Positions 52,313-61,155 of a stretch of 64,000 bases of DNA are shown here, in pieces. A model generated the notes under the pieces. The model did not search any database. It was given only the letters and a program-made list of their open reading frames with translations, and had not been told where the DNA came from. The stretch is from the NCBI GenBank assembly GCA_039180675.1, contig JBCDDC010000017.1:43665-107664 (forward strand), written 5' to 3'. Both the position numbers and the translations under genes were made by a program. The DNA is from Thermohalobaculum sp039180675. GTDB taxonomy: Bacteria; Pseudomonadota; Alphaproteobacteria; Rhodobacterales; Rhodobacteraceae. Within the stretch, counting starts at the first letter, position 1, and every line of letters begins with the position of its first letter.

Positions 52313-52957
52313 TCAGGACAAAGCCGACCCGATCGCGGCGGTTACCTCATCGATCGGGGCCATGCCGTCAACGCGCCGAATCTTTCCCTGCGCCTCGTAA
52401 TGCGCGATCAGCGGTGCGGTGTCGGCATGGTAGGCCTGAAGGCGTACCCGGACCGCCTCTGCATTGTCATCCGCCCGGCGTCTGAAATCGGTCGACCCGC
52501 ATGTGTCGCAGACCCCTTCGACCGTGGGTTTCTTGGCTGTGTCGTGAAAGCCCTCGCCGCATTTTGCGCAGGTGTAGCGGCCCGAGACGCGGTCGACGAG
52601 CAGGTCGTCGTTCACGCCTATGACCACCACGGCGTCGAGGGTCATGCCCTTCTCCGCCAGCAACTGATCCAGGCTGTCCGCCTGCGCCGCTGTCCTTGGA
52701 TACCCGTCGAAGATCACGCCACCTTCGACATCGGGCTGATCCAGCCGCTCAGATACGATGCCCGTGACGATCTCGTCAGACACGAGGTCGCCCGCATCCA
52801 TCACCGCCTTGGCCTTCTTGCCGATCTCGGTTCCGGCTGCGACGGCCGCACGCAGCATATCGCCGGTGGAAAGCTGCACCATTCCGCGTGTTTCGACCAG
52901 CAGACGCGCCTGGGTCCCTTTGCCGGCGCCCGGCGGGCCCAACAGAATGATGTTCAT
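52313..52957 (-). CDS. adk: adenylate kinase
   Basis: A 214-residue long-form enzyme catalysing ATP + AMP to 2 ADP. The P-loop is LLGPPGAGKGTQA at the N terminus. AMP-binding residues are in QLSTGDMLRAAVAAG and DGYPRTAAQA. The LID domain has four Cys (CAKC near residue 133 and CDTC near 153) that bind zinc, a feature of only some bacterial Adk proteins. It lies between secY and rpsM as in many alphaproteobacteria. Confidence 0.97.
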   Translation of the reverse strand: MNIILLGPPGAGKGTQARLLVETRGMVQLSTGDMLRAAVAAGTEIGKKAKAVMDAGDLVSDEIVTGIVSERLDQPDVEGGVIFDGYPRTAAQADSLDQLLAEKGMTLDAVVVIGVNDDLLVDRVSGRYTCAKCGEGFHDTAKKPTVEGVCDTCGSTDFRRRADDNAEAVRVRLQAYHADTAPLIAHYEAQGKIRRVDGMAPIDEVTAAIGSALS

Positions 52958-52971
52958 GGCGTCAGCCCCCC

Positions 52972-54339
52972 TCAGGCCTTGCGGCGGGTTCCTTTCGCTC
53001 TCTGGCGTCCCTTACCGCTGATACGCGATTTTTCTATGAGGCCTTCATACTGGTGAGCCAGCATATGGCTTTGAACCTGTGTGATCGTGTCCATGGTCAC
53101 CGACACCACGATCAGGAGCGATGTGCCGCCGAAATAGAACGGCACGCCCGTGTTGGCGATCAGAAGCTCCGGCAGAAGACAGACGATCACCAGATAGGTC
53201 GCACCAATCACCGAGAGCCGGGTCAGGATGAAATCGAGGTAATCCGCCGTCGCCTTGCCGGGCCGATACCCGGGAATGAAGCCGCCGTGCTTCTTCAGAT
53301 TGTCGGCGACGTCTTCGGGGTTGAAGACGACGGCCGTGTAGAAGAACACGAAGAAAACGATCAGCGAGGCGTAGAAGACCAGGAAGAGCGGCTGGCCATG
53401 CCCGAGCAGCGCGGCAACGGTGCCGAGCCATCCATCCGCATCGCCCGATGCCGCAGAGAAGCTGGCGATCGTGGTCGGCAGCAACAGCAGCGATGAGGCG
53501 AAGATCGGCGGGATCACACCGGCCGTGTTCAACTTGAGCGGCAGGAACTGGTTCTCGCCGCCCGTCATCTTCTGGCCGGAGATCTGCCTCTTCGGGTACT
53601 GGATCAGGACGCGGCGCTGCGCACGCTCGATATAGACGACGGCGTAGATGACGCCGACCGCCATGAACATGATGCCGATCATCACCAGCGTGTTGAGCTG
53701 ACCGGTGCGGCCAAGCTCGAAGAACTGGGCGAGCGCGCCCGGAAGCTCGGCGATGATGCCGACGAAGATGATCAGCGAGATACCGTTGCCGATGCCGCGC
53801 GCGGTGATCTGCTCACCCAGCCACATCAGGAACATCGTGCCGCCGACCAGCGTGATCACGGCCGAGGCGCGGAAGAAGTAGCCGGGGTCGATGGCGAGGC
53901 CCTGCCCCTCCAGCCCGACCGAGATACCGTAGGCCTGGACGGTCGCCAGCGCCACGGTGCCGTAGCGCGTGTACTGGTTCAGCTTCTTGCGGCCGGATTC
54001 GCCCTCTTTCTTCAGCTTTTCGAGCTCAGGGATCATGTTCTGGGCGAGCTGCATGATGATCGAGGCCGAGATATACGGCATGATCCCCAGCGTGAAGATC
54101 GCCATCCGGCTGAGCGCACCGCCCCCGATCAGGTTGAAGACGCCGAGAATGCCGCCCTGGGTCTGTTCGATGAAGATCCGAAGCTGCTCCGGGTCGATGC
54201 CGGGCATCGGGATAAACGTGCCGAGCCGGTAGACGATCAGGAGGCCGAGCGCATAGAGGATGCGGGAATGGAGATCCTTGGCCTTGCCAAACGAACTCCA
54301 GTTGAGGTTTGCGGCCATCTGTTCGGCAGCTGAAGCCAT
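52972..54339 (-). CDS. secY: protein translocase subunit SecY
   Basis: A 455-residue ten-helix protein forming the Sec channel. Conserved stretches include LRIFIEQTQGGILGVFNLIGGGALSRMAIFTLGIMPYISASI near residues 53-94 and the cytoplasmic loop YIERAQRRVLIQYPKRQISG near 238. The C-terminal tail is basic (KSRISGKGRQRAKGTRRKA). ATG 54339 gives the expected N terminus; a longer frame to 54390 is not supported. Confidence 0.98.
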   Translation of the reverse strand: MASAAEQMAANLNWSSFGKAKDLHSRILYALGLLIVYRLGTFIPMPGIDPEQLRIFIEQTQGGILGVFNLIGGGALSRMAIFTLGIMPYISASIIMQLAQNMIPELEKLKKEGESGRKKLNQYTRYGTVALATVQAYGISVGLEGQGLAIDPGYFFRASAVITLVGGTMFLMWLGEQITARGIGNGISLIIFVGIIAELPGALAQFFELGRTGQLNTLVMIGIMFMAVGVIYAVVYIERAQRRVLIQYPKRQISGQKMTGGENQFLPLKLNTAGVIPPIFASSLLLLPTTIASFSAASGDADGWLGTVAALLGHGQPLFLVFYASLIVFFVFFYTAVVFNPEDVADNLKKHGGFIPGYRPGKATADYLDFILTRLSVIGATYLVIVCLLPELLIANTGVPFYFGGTSLLIVVSVTMDTITQVQSHMLAHQYEGLIEKSRISGKGRQRAKGTRRKA

Positions 54340-54434
54340 TCGCGCCTCTCTCTCATGAAGTACCGCCGCGAGCCCGGCCCGCGGCGGCATAAATCCTCAG
54401 GCCCCCAGAGATATCATGGGTGATGCCGCCCGGG

Positions 54435-54929
54435 TCAAGCTTCGGCCGCGTCGGCGGCCGGTTTCGCCGGTTTTGTGATGGTAATTGAACCACCGGCAGC
54501 CTCGACCGCGGCAACGGCCGATTTCGACGCCCCGGCAGCCGAGATGGTCACGCCCTTGGCGGAGAATTCGCCCTTGGCGAGGATCCGCACGCCGTCTTTC
54601 TTGCGGCGCACGAGCCCGCAGGCCACCAGCGCCGCCTCGTCGATCGGCGCCTTGGCGTCCAGCTTGCCAGCGTCGATGAAGCTCTGGATACCGCCCAGAT
54701 TGACCACCGAGAATTGCAGGCGGTTCGGCTTGTTGAAGCCGCGCTTGGGCATGCGCATGTGGATCGGCATCTGGCCGCCCTCGAAGCCCTTGATGGCCAC
54801 GCCCGAGCGGGATTTCTGGCCCTTGATGCCCCGACCGCCGGTCTTGCCGGTGCCCGAGCCCGGGCCACGGCCGATCCGCTTCTTCTTCTTGGTCGCGCCG
54901 GGATTGTCGCGCAGTTCATTGAGTTTCAT
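54435..54929 (-). CDS. rplO: 50S ribosomal protein L15
   Basis: A 164-residue protein with start MKLNELRDNPGATKKKKRIG, glycine-rich GPGSGTGKTGGRGIKGQKSRSG and MPIHMRMPKRGFNK. The C terminus has an Ala/Lys-rich extension (TKPAKPAADAAEA) that makes it longer than the usual ~145 residues. About 95 bases separate it from secY. Confidence 0.98.
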   Translation of the reverse strand: MKLNELRDNPGATKKKKRIGRGPGSGTGKTGGRGIKGQKSRSGVAIKGFEGGQMPIHMRMPKRGFNKPNRLQFSVVNLGGIQSFIDAGKLDAKAPIDEAALVACGLVRRKKDGVRILAKGEFSAKGVTISAAGASKSAVAAVEAAGGSITITKPAKPAADAAEA

Positions 54930-54998
54930 GCCGCATCTCCTCTTGCCGGATCAGCGGGGGATGCGAAGCCCGCTGCCACGGCGTTGATCGAAGGGGCC

Positions 54999-55187
54999 TC
55001 AGCCCCGCTCTTCGATGATCTCGACCAGGTGGGGGATCTTCGCCACCATGCCGCGGACAGAGGGTGTATCCTCCAATTCGCGGGTCTTGTGCATCTTGTT
55101 CAGCCCGAGGCCGATCAGCGTCGCGCGCTGCTCGGCCGGACGGCGGATCGGGGAGCCGATTTGTTTGACAACGATGGTCTTCGCCAT
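54999..55187 (-). CDS. rpmD: 50S ribosomal protein L30
   Basis: A 62-residue protein matching L30 over its full length: VKQIGSPIRRPAEQRATLIG, LGLNKMHKTRELEDTPSVRGM and IPHLVEIIEERG. It lies between rpsE and rplO in the standard spc order. Confidence 0.97.
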   Translation of the reverse strand: MAKTIVVKQIGSPIRRPAEQRATLIGLGLNKMHKTRELEDTPSVRGMVAKIPHLVEIIEERG

Positions 55188-55211
55188 TGCTCTGTCTCCT
55201 TACGCGGCCGC

Positions 55212-55784
55212 TCAGGCTTCCGCCGTCTCGGCGACGGGTTCGTCCCGGGTCGGCAGGATCTCGCCGACCTTCTTGCCCCGGCGCGCCGCAACCTGGCGCG
55301 GGCTGAAGGTCTTCTGCAACCCGTCGAAGGTCGCGCGGACCATGTTGTAGGGGTTGGACGAGCCGGTCGATTTCGCAACCACGTCCTGCACGCCCAGCAT
55401 CTCGAAGACCGCGCGGCACGGACCGCCGGCGATGATCCCGGTACCCTGCGGTGCGGTGCGCATCACAACCTTACCCGCGCCCCAGCGCCCATTGGTGTCG
55501 TGGTGCAGCGTCCGGCCCTCGCGGAGCGGGACGCGGATCATCGAGCGTTTGGCCTCTTCGGTGGCCTTGCGGATCGCCTCCGGCACCTCCTTGGCCTTGC
55601 CCGAGCCGAAGCCGACGCGGCCCTTCTGGTCGCCCACGACCACGAGCGCCGCGAAGCCAAAGCGCTTACCGCCCTTCACGGTCTTTGAGACGCGGTTGAT
55701 CGCAACCAGCCGGTCCTGGAATTCGGGGGTGTCGTCGTCCCGGTTACGGCGGCCGCGGCCGCCACGCTCGTCACGTTCTGCCAT
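55212..55784 (-). CDS. rpsE: 30S ribosomal protein S5
   Basis: A 190-residue protein. A basic, Gly/Arg-rich N terminus precedes the double-stranded RNA-binding region (LVAINRVSKTVKGGKRFGFAAL) and the C-terminal domain containing GTGIIAGGPCRAVFEMLGV and SSNPYNMVRATFDGL. The acidic tail EPVAETAEA is a common alphaproteobacterial extension. Confidence 0.98.
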   Translation of the reverse strand: MAERDERGGRGRRNRDDDTPEFQDRLVAINRVSKTVKGGKRFGFAALVVVGDQKGRVGFGSGKAKEVPEAIRKATEEAKRSMIRVPLREGRTLHHDTNGRWGAGKVVMRTAPQGTGIIAGGPCRAVFEMLGVQDVVAKSTGSSNPYNMVRATFDGLQKTFSPRQVAARRGKKVGEILPTRDEPVAETAEA

Positions 55785-55796
55785 CGGTCAGCCTCC

Positions 55797-56156
55797 TCAG
55801 AATTTCAGACCGCCCTCACGGGCGGCATCGGCCAGCGCTTTCACCTTCCCATGGAACAGGAAGCCGCCGCGGTCGAAATAGACCTCTTCGATCTCTTTCG
55901 CCTTGGCACGCTCGGCGATTGCGGCACCCACCTTCGCGGCTGCCTCGACATTGTTTTTGCCCACGACGCCCAGCTTCGGCTCCAGCGTCGATGCGGCGGC
56001 AAGGGTCACGCCCTGCACGTCGTCGATGATCTGCACCGAAATGTTCTTCGACGAGCGGTGCACCGACATGCGCAGCTTGCCGCGGGACATCTTCTTCAGC
56101 TTGTTGCGGACGCGCAGGCGGCGGCGCAGGAACAAGTCTCGCTTTTTGTTTGCCAT
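55797..56156 (-). CDS. rplR: 50S ribosomal protein L18
   Basis: A 119-residue protein starting MANKKRDLFLRRRLRVRN, with RLRMSVHRSSKNISVQIIDD-type segment near residue 30 and the C-terminal motif FDRGGFLFHGKVKALADAAR, which binds 5S rRNA. An upstream frame extension into rplF has no similarity, so ATG 56156 is the start. Confidence 0.97.
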   Translation of the reverse strand: MANKKRDLFLRRRLRVRNKLKKMSRGKLRMSVHRSSKNISVQIIDDVQGVTLAAASTLEPKLGVVGKNNVEAAAKVGAAIAERAKAKEIEEVYFDRGGFLFHGKVKALADAAREGGLKF

Positions 56157-56167
56157 CTCTCCGGTCC

Positions 56168-56701
56168 TTATTTCTTCTTGCCTTCCTTGCGGAAGATGTA
56201 CTCGTCCTTGTGGCGGATCCCCTTGCCCTTGTAGGGCTCCGGGCGGCGCCATTCGCGGATCTTCGCGGCGGTCTCGCCAACAACCTGCTGGTCGATCCCG
56301 GTGATCTCGATCTCGGTCGGCTTGGCGCATTTGATCTCGACCCCTTCCGGGATCGCAAATTCCACATCATGGCTGTAGCCGAGCGAGAGTTTCAGGACCT
56401 TGCCCTGAACCTGTGCGCGATAGCCGACGCCGGTGATCTCGAGCTCCTTCTTGAAGCCCTCGGTCACGCCTTGTGCGAGATTGGCGATCTGGGTGCGGGT
56501 CATGCCCCATTGCTGGCGCGCGCGCTTCGAGAGGCCACGCGGCTTGACGGTGATCGTATTGCCCTCGAGCACGAGATCCACGTCATCCGTCGCGGTGAAG
56601 CTGCGCACGCCCTTGGGGCCCTTGCACTCCACGGTCTGGCCCGCGATCTTCCACTCGACGCCGCTTGGCGCTTCGACGGGGCGTTTTCCGATACGTGACA
56701 T
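56168..56701 (-). CDS. rplF: 50S ribosomal protein L6
   Basis: A 177-residue protein with MSRIGKRPVEAPSGVEW at the start, two related domains, and the conserved GVGYRAQVQGKVLKLSLGYSH near residue 86 and VGETAAKIREWRRPEPYKGKGIRH near 146. Ends in a Lys-rich tail. It is separated by 11 bases from rplR. Confidence 0.98.
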   Translation of the reverse strand: MSRIGKRPVEAPSGVEWKIAGQTVECKGPKGVRSFTATDDVDLVLEGNTITVKPRGLSKRARQQWGMTRTQIANLAQGVTEGFKKELEITGVGYRAQVQGKVLKLSLGYSHDVEFAIPEGVEIKCAKPTEIEITGIDQQVVGETAAKIREWRRPEPYKGKGIRHKDEYIFRKEGKKK

Positions 56702-56713
56702 CGTTCAACTCCC

Positions 56714-57112
56714 TCAGAAAATCGTGCACAGGACTTCGCCGCCGACATTCTCGGCGCGAGCCTTGGCGTCCGACATGACGCCGCGGTTGGTGGAGACGAT
56801 CGCCACGCCGAGCCCGTTGCGCACCTGGGGGATGTTCTTCGCCCCCATGTATGCGCGGCGGCCCGGGGTCGAGATCCGCTTGATCTCGCGGATCGCGGGC
56901 TGGCCATCGAAATACTTGAGCGATATCTCGAATTCCGGCTTCCCGGCCTCGCCTTCCGCCTTCTCATAGCCGCGGATGTAGCCTTCGTCGGCCAGCACAT
57001 CCAGAACCCAGCCGCGCAGTTTCGAGGCAGGCGTCCGGACGGTCGACTTGTGGCGCATCGCGGCATTGCGGATGCGGGTCAGCATATCGCCGAGAGGATC
57101 AGTAACAGACAT
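56714..57112 (-). CDS. rpsH: 30S ribosomal protein S8
   Basis: A 132-residue protein with N-terminal DPLGDMLTRIRNAAM and C-terminal RISTPGRRAYMGAKNIPQVRNGLGVAIVSTNRG, the region that contacts helix 21 of 16S rRNA. In E. coli, S8 represses the spc operon; whether a binding site lies in this leader is not visible. Confidence 0.98.
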   Translation of the reverse strand: MSVTDPLGDMLTRIRNAAMRHKSTVRTPASKLRGWVLDVLADEGYIRGYEKAEGEAGKPEFEISLKYFDGQPAIREIKRISTPGRRAYMGAKNIPQVRNGLGVAIVSTNRGVMSDAKARAENVGGEVLCTIF

Positions 57113-57124
57113 TGCGTTCCCCCC

Positions 57125-57430
57125 TTACCAGCTCGACTTGACCATGCCCGGGATCTGGCCGACCGAGGCGAGATCACGGAGCGCGATACGGCTCATCTTG
57201 AGCTTGCGGTAATAGGCCTTCGGGCGGCCGGTCACCTGGCAGCGGTTGTGAAGCCGGGTCGGCGACGAGTTGCGCGGCAGCTTCGCAAGCTGAAGCCGGG
57301 CCTTCATCCGGTCCTCGCGCGGCAGCTCTTCGTTGGCCGCGATCGCCTTCAGCTCGGCGCGCTTCTCGGCGTATTGCTCAACCAGCTTCTGACGCTTCTT
57401 TTCGCGTTCGATCATGCAGACTTTTGCCAT
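57125..57430 (-). CDS. rpsN: 30S ribosomal protein S14, zinc-independent form
   Basis: A 101-residue protein. The C-terminal part NRCQVTGRPKAYYRKLKMSR contains only one Cys and lacks the paired CxxC motifs of the short zinc form. It is therefore the long, zinc-independent S14, which lowers the cell's need for zinc. It lies in the standard place between rplE and rpsH. Confidence 0.97.
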   Translation of the reverse strand: MAKVCMIEREKKRQKLVEQYAEKRAELKAIAANEELPREDRMKARLQLAKLPRNSSPTRLHNRCQVTGRPKAYYRKLKMSRIALRDLASVGQIPGMVKSSW

Positions 57431-57446
57431 TATCCAGTCCTCCCGC

Positions 57447-58007
57447 TCAGCTGTTGAAAGGCAAGTTGAAGTGCTTCAACAGCGCCTTTGCCTGAGCGTC
57501 ATCGCTCGCTGTGGTGCAGATGATGATGTCCATGCCCCAGATCTCGTCGACCTTGTCGTAGTCGATCTCGGGAAAGACGATGTGTTCCTTGATGCCCATG
57601 GCGTAGTTGCCATTGCCGTCAAAGCTTTTGCCCGGCACGCCGCGGAAGTCGCGGATCCGCGGCATCGCGATGGTGACCAGACGATCGAGGAAGTCGTACA
57701 TGCGGTCACCGCGCAGGGTTACCTTGACGCCGAGCGGCATTTCCTCGCGGACCTTGAAGCCCGCGATCGACTTCTTCGCCTTGGTGATCACCGGCTTCTG
57801 ACCGGCGATCTGCATCATGTCGTCATGGGCGGCTTTGACTTTCTTCGAGTCGCCCACGGCTTCGCCGACCCCCATGTTGAGCACGATCTTGTCGAGCTTT
57901 GGGATCATCATGTCGTTCTTGAAGCCGAACTCTTCCTTCAAGGCGGCGCGGATACGCTCCTTGTAGGCGGTCTTCAGACGCGGTGTATAGGTCGCTCCAT
58001 CAGGCAT
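57447..58007 (-). CDS. rplE: 50S ribosomal protein L5
   Basis: A 186-residue protein with start MPDGATYTPRLKTAY, the motif VPKLDKIVLNMGVGEA-like near residue 36 (IPKLDKIVLNMG), GQKPVITKAKKSIAGFKVREE and DFRGVPGKSFDGNGNYAMGIKEH. The start lies eight bases inside the rplX end, so the two genes overlap. Confidence 0.98.
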   Translation of the reverse strand: MPDGATYTPRLKTAYKERIRAALKEEFGFKNDMMIPKLDKIVLNMGVGEAVGDSKKVKAAHDDMMQIAGQKPVITKAKKSIAGFKVREEMPLGVKVTLRGDRMYDFLDRLVTIAMPRIRDFRGVPGKSFDGNGNYAMGIKEHIVFPEIDYDKVDEIWGMDIIICTTASDDAQAKALLKHFNLPFNS

Positions 58008-58314
58008 CGATGGTCTCCCCCGATTTCTTGGCGAAACGCACTTTCTGACCGTCTTCCATGCGGAAGCCGACCCGGGTCGGGCCGCCCTCTTTCGGGTCGA
58101 CAAGTGCTATGTTCGAGATCTGGATCGGCGCTTCCTTCGGGATGCGGCCGCCCTGGGCGTTCTGCGACTGGCGCTGGTGGCGGATGACCATGTTGACGCC
58201 CGAGACGATCGCCCGGCCCTCATCCTTGATCATGCGCAGAATCTCGCCTTCCTTGCCCTTGTCGCGGCCCGAGATGACCACGACCTTGTCGCCCTTCTTG
58301 AGTTTCGCAGCCAT
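58000..58314 (-). CDS. rplX: 50S ribosomal protein L24
   Basis: A 104-residue protein with a KOW motif (GDKVVVISGRDKGKEGEIL) at its N terminus and VNMVIRHQRQSQNAQGG near residue 41. ATG 58314 shares one base with the rplN stop. A longer frame to 58623 runs into rplN and is a shadow. Confidence 0.97.
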   Translation of the reverse strand: MAAKLKKGDKVVVISGRDKGKEGEILRMIKDEGRAIVSGVNMVIRHQRQSQNAQGGRIPKEAPIQISNIALVDPKEGGPTRVGFRMEDGQKVRFAKKSGETIDA

Positions 58315-58682
58315 CACAGCACCTCCGGCGCCAGCGAGATGATCTTCATGAAGTTCTTCGCGCGCAGCTCGCGGACCACGGGGCCGAAGATCCGGGTGCC
58401 GATCGGCTCCCCGGTGTTGTTCAGCATCACGGCGGCGTTGCGGTCGAAGCGGATCGAGGTGCCGTCGGGGCGGTGCACTTCCTTGGCGGTGCGCACGACG
58501 ACGGCCTTGCGGACATCGCCCTTTTTCACGCGGCCGCGCGGGATCGCTTCCTTGACGGATACCACGATGATGTCGCCGACGGATGCATACTTGCGCTTCG
58601 AGCCGCCCAGCACCTTGATGCACTGGACCCGGCGGGCGCCTGAATTGTCAGCAACATCCAGATTGGTCTGCATCTGGATCAT
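58314..58682 (-). CDS. rplN: 50S ribosomal protein L14
   Basis: A 122-residue, highly conserved protein: MIQMQTNLDVADNSGARRV at the start, GDIIVVSVKEAIPRG near 37 and GTRIFGPVVRELR near 97. Full length, with standard neighbours rpsQ and rplX. Confidence 0.98.
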   Translation of the reverse strand: MIQMQTNLDVADNSGARRVQCIKVLGGSKRKYASVGDIIVVSVKEAIPRGRVKKGDVRKAVVVRTAKEVHRPDGTSIRFDRNAAVMLNNTGEPIGTRIFGPVVRELRAKNFMKIISLAPEVL

Positions 58683-58748
58683 GAGCAGTTCTCCCGACCT
58701 TCAGAGCGTCAGCCCTGGGGTTTCGATGAACCGGGGGTTATGGAGGGG

Positions 58749-58985
58749 TCAGGAGACCGTTTCCACAACCTCCCAGCGCTTGGTCTTCGATTTCGGCGCG
58801 CATTCCTGGATGCGGACGACGGCGCCCTTCTCGACTTTGTTGCCCTCGTCATGGGCGTGGTATTTCTTCGATTTCCGGATCGTCTTTTTGAGGACCGGGT
58901 GGGTGAACCGGCGCTCGACCAGCACGGTGACCGACTGGTTGTTCTGGTTCGACACCACGGTGCCTTGAAGAATGCGTTTCGGCAT
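58749..58985 (-). CDS. rpsQ: 30S ribosomal protein S17
   Basis: A 78-residue protein with MPKRILQGTVVSNQNNQSVTV at the N terminus, HPVLKKTIRKSKKYHAHDE and VVRIQECAPKSKTKRWEVVE. It follows rpmC by three bases. Confidence 0.97.
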   Translation of the reverse strand: MPKRILQGTVVSNQNNQSVTVLVERRFTHPVLKKTIRKSKKYHAHDEGNKVEKGAVVRIQECAPKSKTKRWEVVETVS

Positions 58986-58988
58986 CAG

Positions 58989-59204
58989 TTACTCCGCTAC
59001 CGTCTCGGCGGCGGCAGCCCGCGCCTTTTCGTTCAGGATCGTCCTCACCCGCGCGGTATCGCGGCGGACGGCGCGCATTTGCGCGGTGTTCTCAAGCTGA
59101 CCGGTGGCGCCCTGAAAGCGCAGGTTGAAGCTCTCTTTCTTGAGCGCTTCCAGCTGCTCGCGCAGCTCTTCCGGTGTCTTGTCGCGAAGCTCGGCGGCTT
59201 TCAT
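58989..59204 (-). CDS. rpmC: 50S ribosomal protein L29
   Basis: A 71-residue helical protein with ELRDKTPEELREQLEALKKE and FNLRFQGATGQLENTAQMR, the L29 signature. An Ala-rich C terminus follows. A gap of about 105 bases separates it from rplP; it holds nothing I recognise. Confidence 0.97.
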   Translation of the reverse strand: MKAAELRDKTPEELREQLEALKKESFNLRFQGATGQLENTAQMRAVRRDTARVRTILNEKARAAAAETVAE

Positions 59205-59310
59205 CGACGTCTCTCCTTTGACAGATATGCCGGAGCACTTATCACACGAGTGGCGGCATCATTCATCAAACAGTGTCGGCCCCGTACCATGATGGCCGGG
59301 GCCGGAATTC

Positions 59311-59724
59311 CTACCAGTCTTCGCGCTGGACGACGCGTGTCTTGACCGGCAATTTCATCGCCGCAAGACGGAGCGCCTCCACTGCCACAGATTCTGCCAC
59401 GCCGTCAATCTCAAACATGACACGGCCCGGCTTCACCTTGGCGGCCCAGTATTCGACCGAGCCCTTGCCCTTACCCATCCGCACTTCGGTGGGTTTCTTG
59501 GTCACCGGCACATCCGGGAAGATCCGGATCCACACCCGGCCCTGACGCTTCATGTGGCGCGTCATGGCACGGCGTGCGGCCTCGATCTGGCGCGCGGTGA
59601 TCCGCTCGGGCTCGATCGCCTTCAGCCCGAAGGAGCCGAAGTTCAGGTCCGAGCCGCCCTTGGCCTCACCCTTGATGCGGCCCTTGAACTGCTTGCGGAA
59701 CTTTGTGCGTTTCGGCGATAGCAT
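59311..59724 (-). CDS. rplP: 50S ribosomal protein L16
   Basis: A 137-residue protein starting MLSPKRTKFRKQFKGRIKG, with GFGLKAIEP-type segment (FGSFGLKAIEPERI), RMGKGKGSVEYWAAKVKPGRVMFE and PVKTRVVQRED. It helps position tRNA at the A site. Full length. Confidence 0.98.
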   Translation of the reverse strand: MLSPKRTKFRKQFKGRIKGEAKGGSDLNFGSFGLKAIEPERITARQIEAARRAMTRHMKRQGRVWIRIFPDVPVTKKPTEVRMGKGKGSVEYWAAKVKPGRVMFEIDGVAESVAVEALRLAAMKLPVKTRVVQREDW

Positions 59725-59747
59725 CGCTCTTCTCCTTTATGCCCCGC

Positions 59748-60479
59748 TCAGCGCGCGTCGCGACGCGGGCGATCCCGGTCACCGCGCCCGCCACTCGGGC
59801 CACTGCCTTCCTGCATTTCTGACTGGCGCCTGTCGCGGGCCATCGGGTCATGCTCCATGACCTCGCCTTTGAAGATCCAGACCTTCACACCGATGATCCC
59901 ATAGGCGGTCAGCGCCTCGGAATGGGCATAGTCGATATCGGCGCGCAGCGTGTGCAGCGGCACACGGCCCTCGCGGTACCATTCGGTCCGCGCGATCTCG
60001 GCGCCGCCCAGACGGCCGGCTGCGTTGATCCGGATGCCCTGGGCGCCCATGCGCATGGCGTTCTGCACGGCCCGCTTCATCGCGCGGCGGAAGCTCACCC
60101 GGCGCTCGAGCTGCTGGCAGATGTTCTCGGCCACCAGTTGGGCATCGACCTCAGGCCGGCGAAGCTCGACGATGTTGAGGTGCAGCTCGCTGTCGGTCAG
60201 CGCGGCCACCTTCTTGCGCAGGCTCTCGATATCGGCGCCTTTCTTGCCGATGATCACGCCCGGACGCGCGGTGTGGATGGTCACCCGGCACTTGCGGTGC
60301 GGGCGCTCGATCACCACGCGGCTGACACCGGCCTGGGCACATTCCTTCTTGATGAAGGAGCGGATGCGCAGATCCTCGTGCAGCAGGTCGCCATACTCGC
60401 GCGTGTTCGCGTACCAGCGGCTGTCCCAGGTGCGGTTGATGCCGACGCGCAGGCCGATCGGATTGACTTTATGTCCCAT
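59748..60479 (-). CDS. rpsC: 30S ribosomal protein S3
   Basis: A 243-residue protein with MGHKVNPIGLRVGINRTW at the start, a KH domain (RPGVIIGKKGADIESLRKKV near 75) and the C-terminal domain GRLGGAEIARTEWYREGRVPLHTLRADIDY. A hydrophilic Arg/Gly/Asp-rich tail of about 30 residues follows (ending RPRRDAR). Its ATG overlaps the rplV stop by one base. Confidence 0.98.
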   Translation of the reverse strand: MGHKVNPIGLRVGINRTWDSRWYANTREYGDLLHEDLRIRSFIKKECAQAGVSRVVIERPHRKCRVTIHTARPGVIIGKKGADIESLRKKVAALTDSELHLNIVELRRPEVDAQLVAENICQQLERRVSFRRAMKRAVQNAMRMGAQGIRINAAGRLGGAEIARTEWYREGRVPLHTLRADIDYAHSEALTAYGIIGVKVWIFKGEVMEHDPMARDRRQSEMQEGSGPSGGRGDRDRPRRDAR

Positions 60480-60859
60480 TAGGCCTGCTCCTCGATCTGA
60501 CGAACCTTGATGGTCAGCTGGCTGAACGGTTTCATGATCCGGCCAAAGCGGCCGCGCGCCCGCGGGCGCCCGCGCTTCATGACCATGTTCTTGCCGACCC
60601 AGGCCTCGGCGACGACAAGCTCGTCGACATCCAGCCCGTGGTTGTTCTCGGCATTCGCGATCGCCGACTGGAGCGTCTTCTTGACGTCCTGCGCGACGCG
60701 CTTGTTCGAGAAGGTCAGCATGTTGAGCGCCATGTCCGCCTTCTTGCCACGGATCATCTGGGCCATGAGGTTCAGCTTCTGCGGGCTGATCCGCATCATG
60801 CGGTTCACCGCCATCGCCTCGTTGTCAGCCACACGGCGCGGGTTCTTTTCCTTGCCCAT
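60479..60859 (-). CDS. rplV: 50S ribosomal protein L22
   Basis: A 126-residue protein; the extended beta-hairpin that lines the exit tunnel lies in NMVMKRGRPRARGRFGRIMKPFSQLTI near residues 91-117. SPQKLNLMAQMIRGKKADMAL near residue 25 is conserved. Adjacent to rpsS (two bases). Confidence 0.97.
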   Translation of the reverse strand: MGKEKNPRRVADNEAMAVNRMMRISPQKLNLMAQMIRGKKADMALNMLTFSNKRVAQDVKKTLQSAIANAENNHGLDVDELVVAEAWVGKNMVMKRGRPRARGRFGRIMKPFSQLTIKVRQIEEQA

Positions 60860-60861
60860 CG

Positions 60862-61140
60862 TTACTTCCGTTTCGCTTTTTTGTCGGCGGCATGGCCGTA
60901 ATAGGTGCGGGTCGGCGAGAATTCGCCGAACTTGTGGCCGATCATCTCCTCGGTGACGCTGACCGGGATGTGCTTCTGGCCGTTGTAGACGCCGAAGGTG
61001 AGGCCCACGAACTGCGGCAGGATCGTCGAGCGGCGCGACCAGATCTTGATGACCTCGTTGCGGCCCGATTCCTGTGCCTTGGCGGCTTTCTTCAGCATGT
61101 ACCCGTCGACAAACGGGCCTTTCCAGACGGAACGTGACAT
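60862..61140 (-). CDS. rpsS: 30S ribosomal protein S19
   Basis: A 92-residue protein with MSRSVWKGPFVDGYMLKKA, IKIWSRRSTILPQFVGLTFGVYNG and GHKFGEFSPTRTYYGHAADKK. Full length and in the standard S10 order. Confidence 0.98.
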   Translation of the reverse strand: MSRSVWKGPFVDGYMLKKAAKAQESGRNEVIKIWSRRSTILPQFVGLTFGVYNGQKHIPVSVTEEMIGHKFGEFSPTRTYYGHAADKKAKRK

Positions 61141-61155
61141 GTTTCTCCGTCTCCC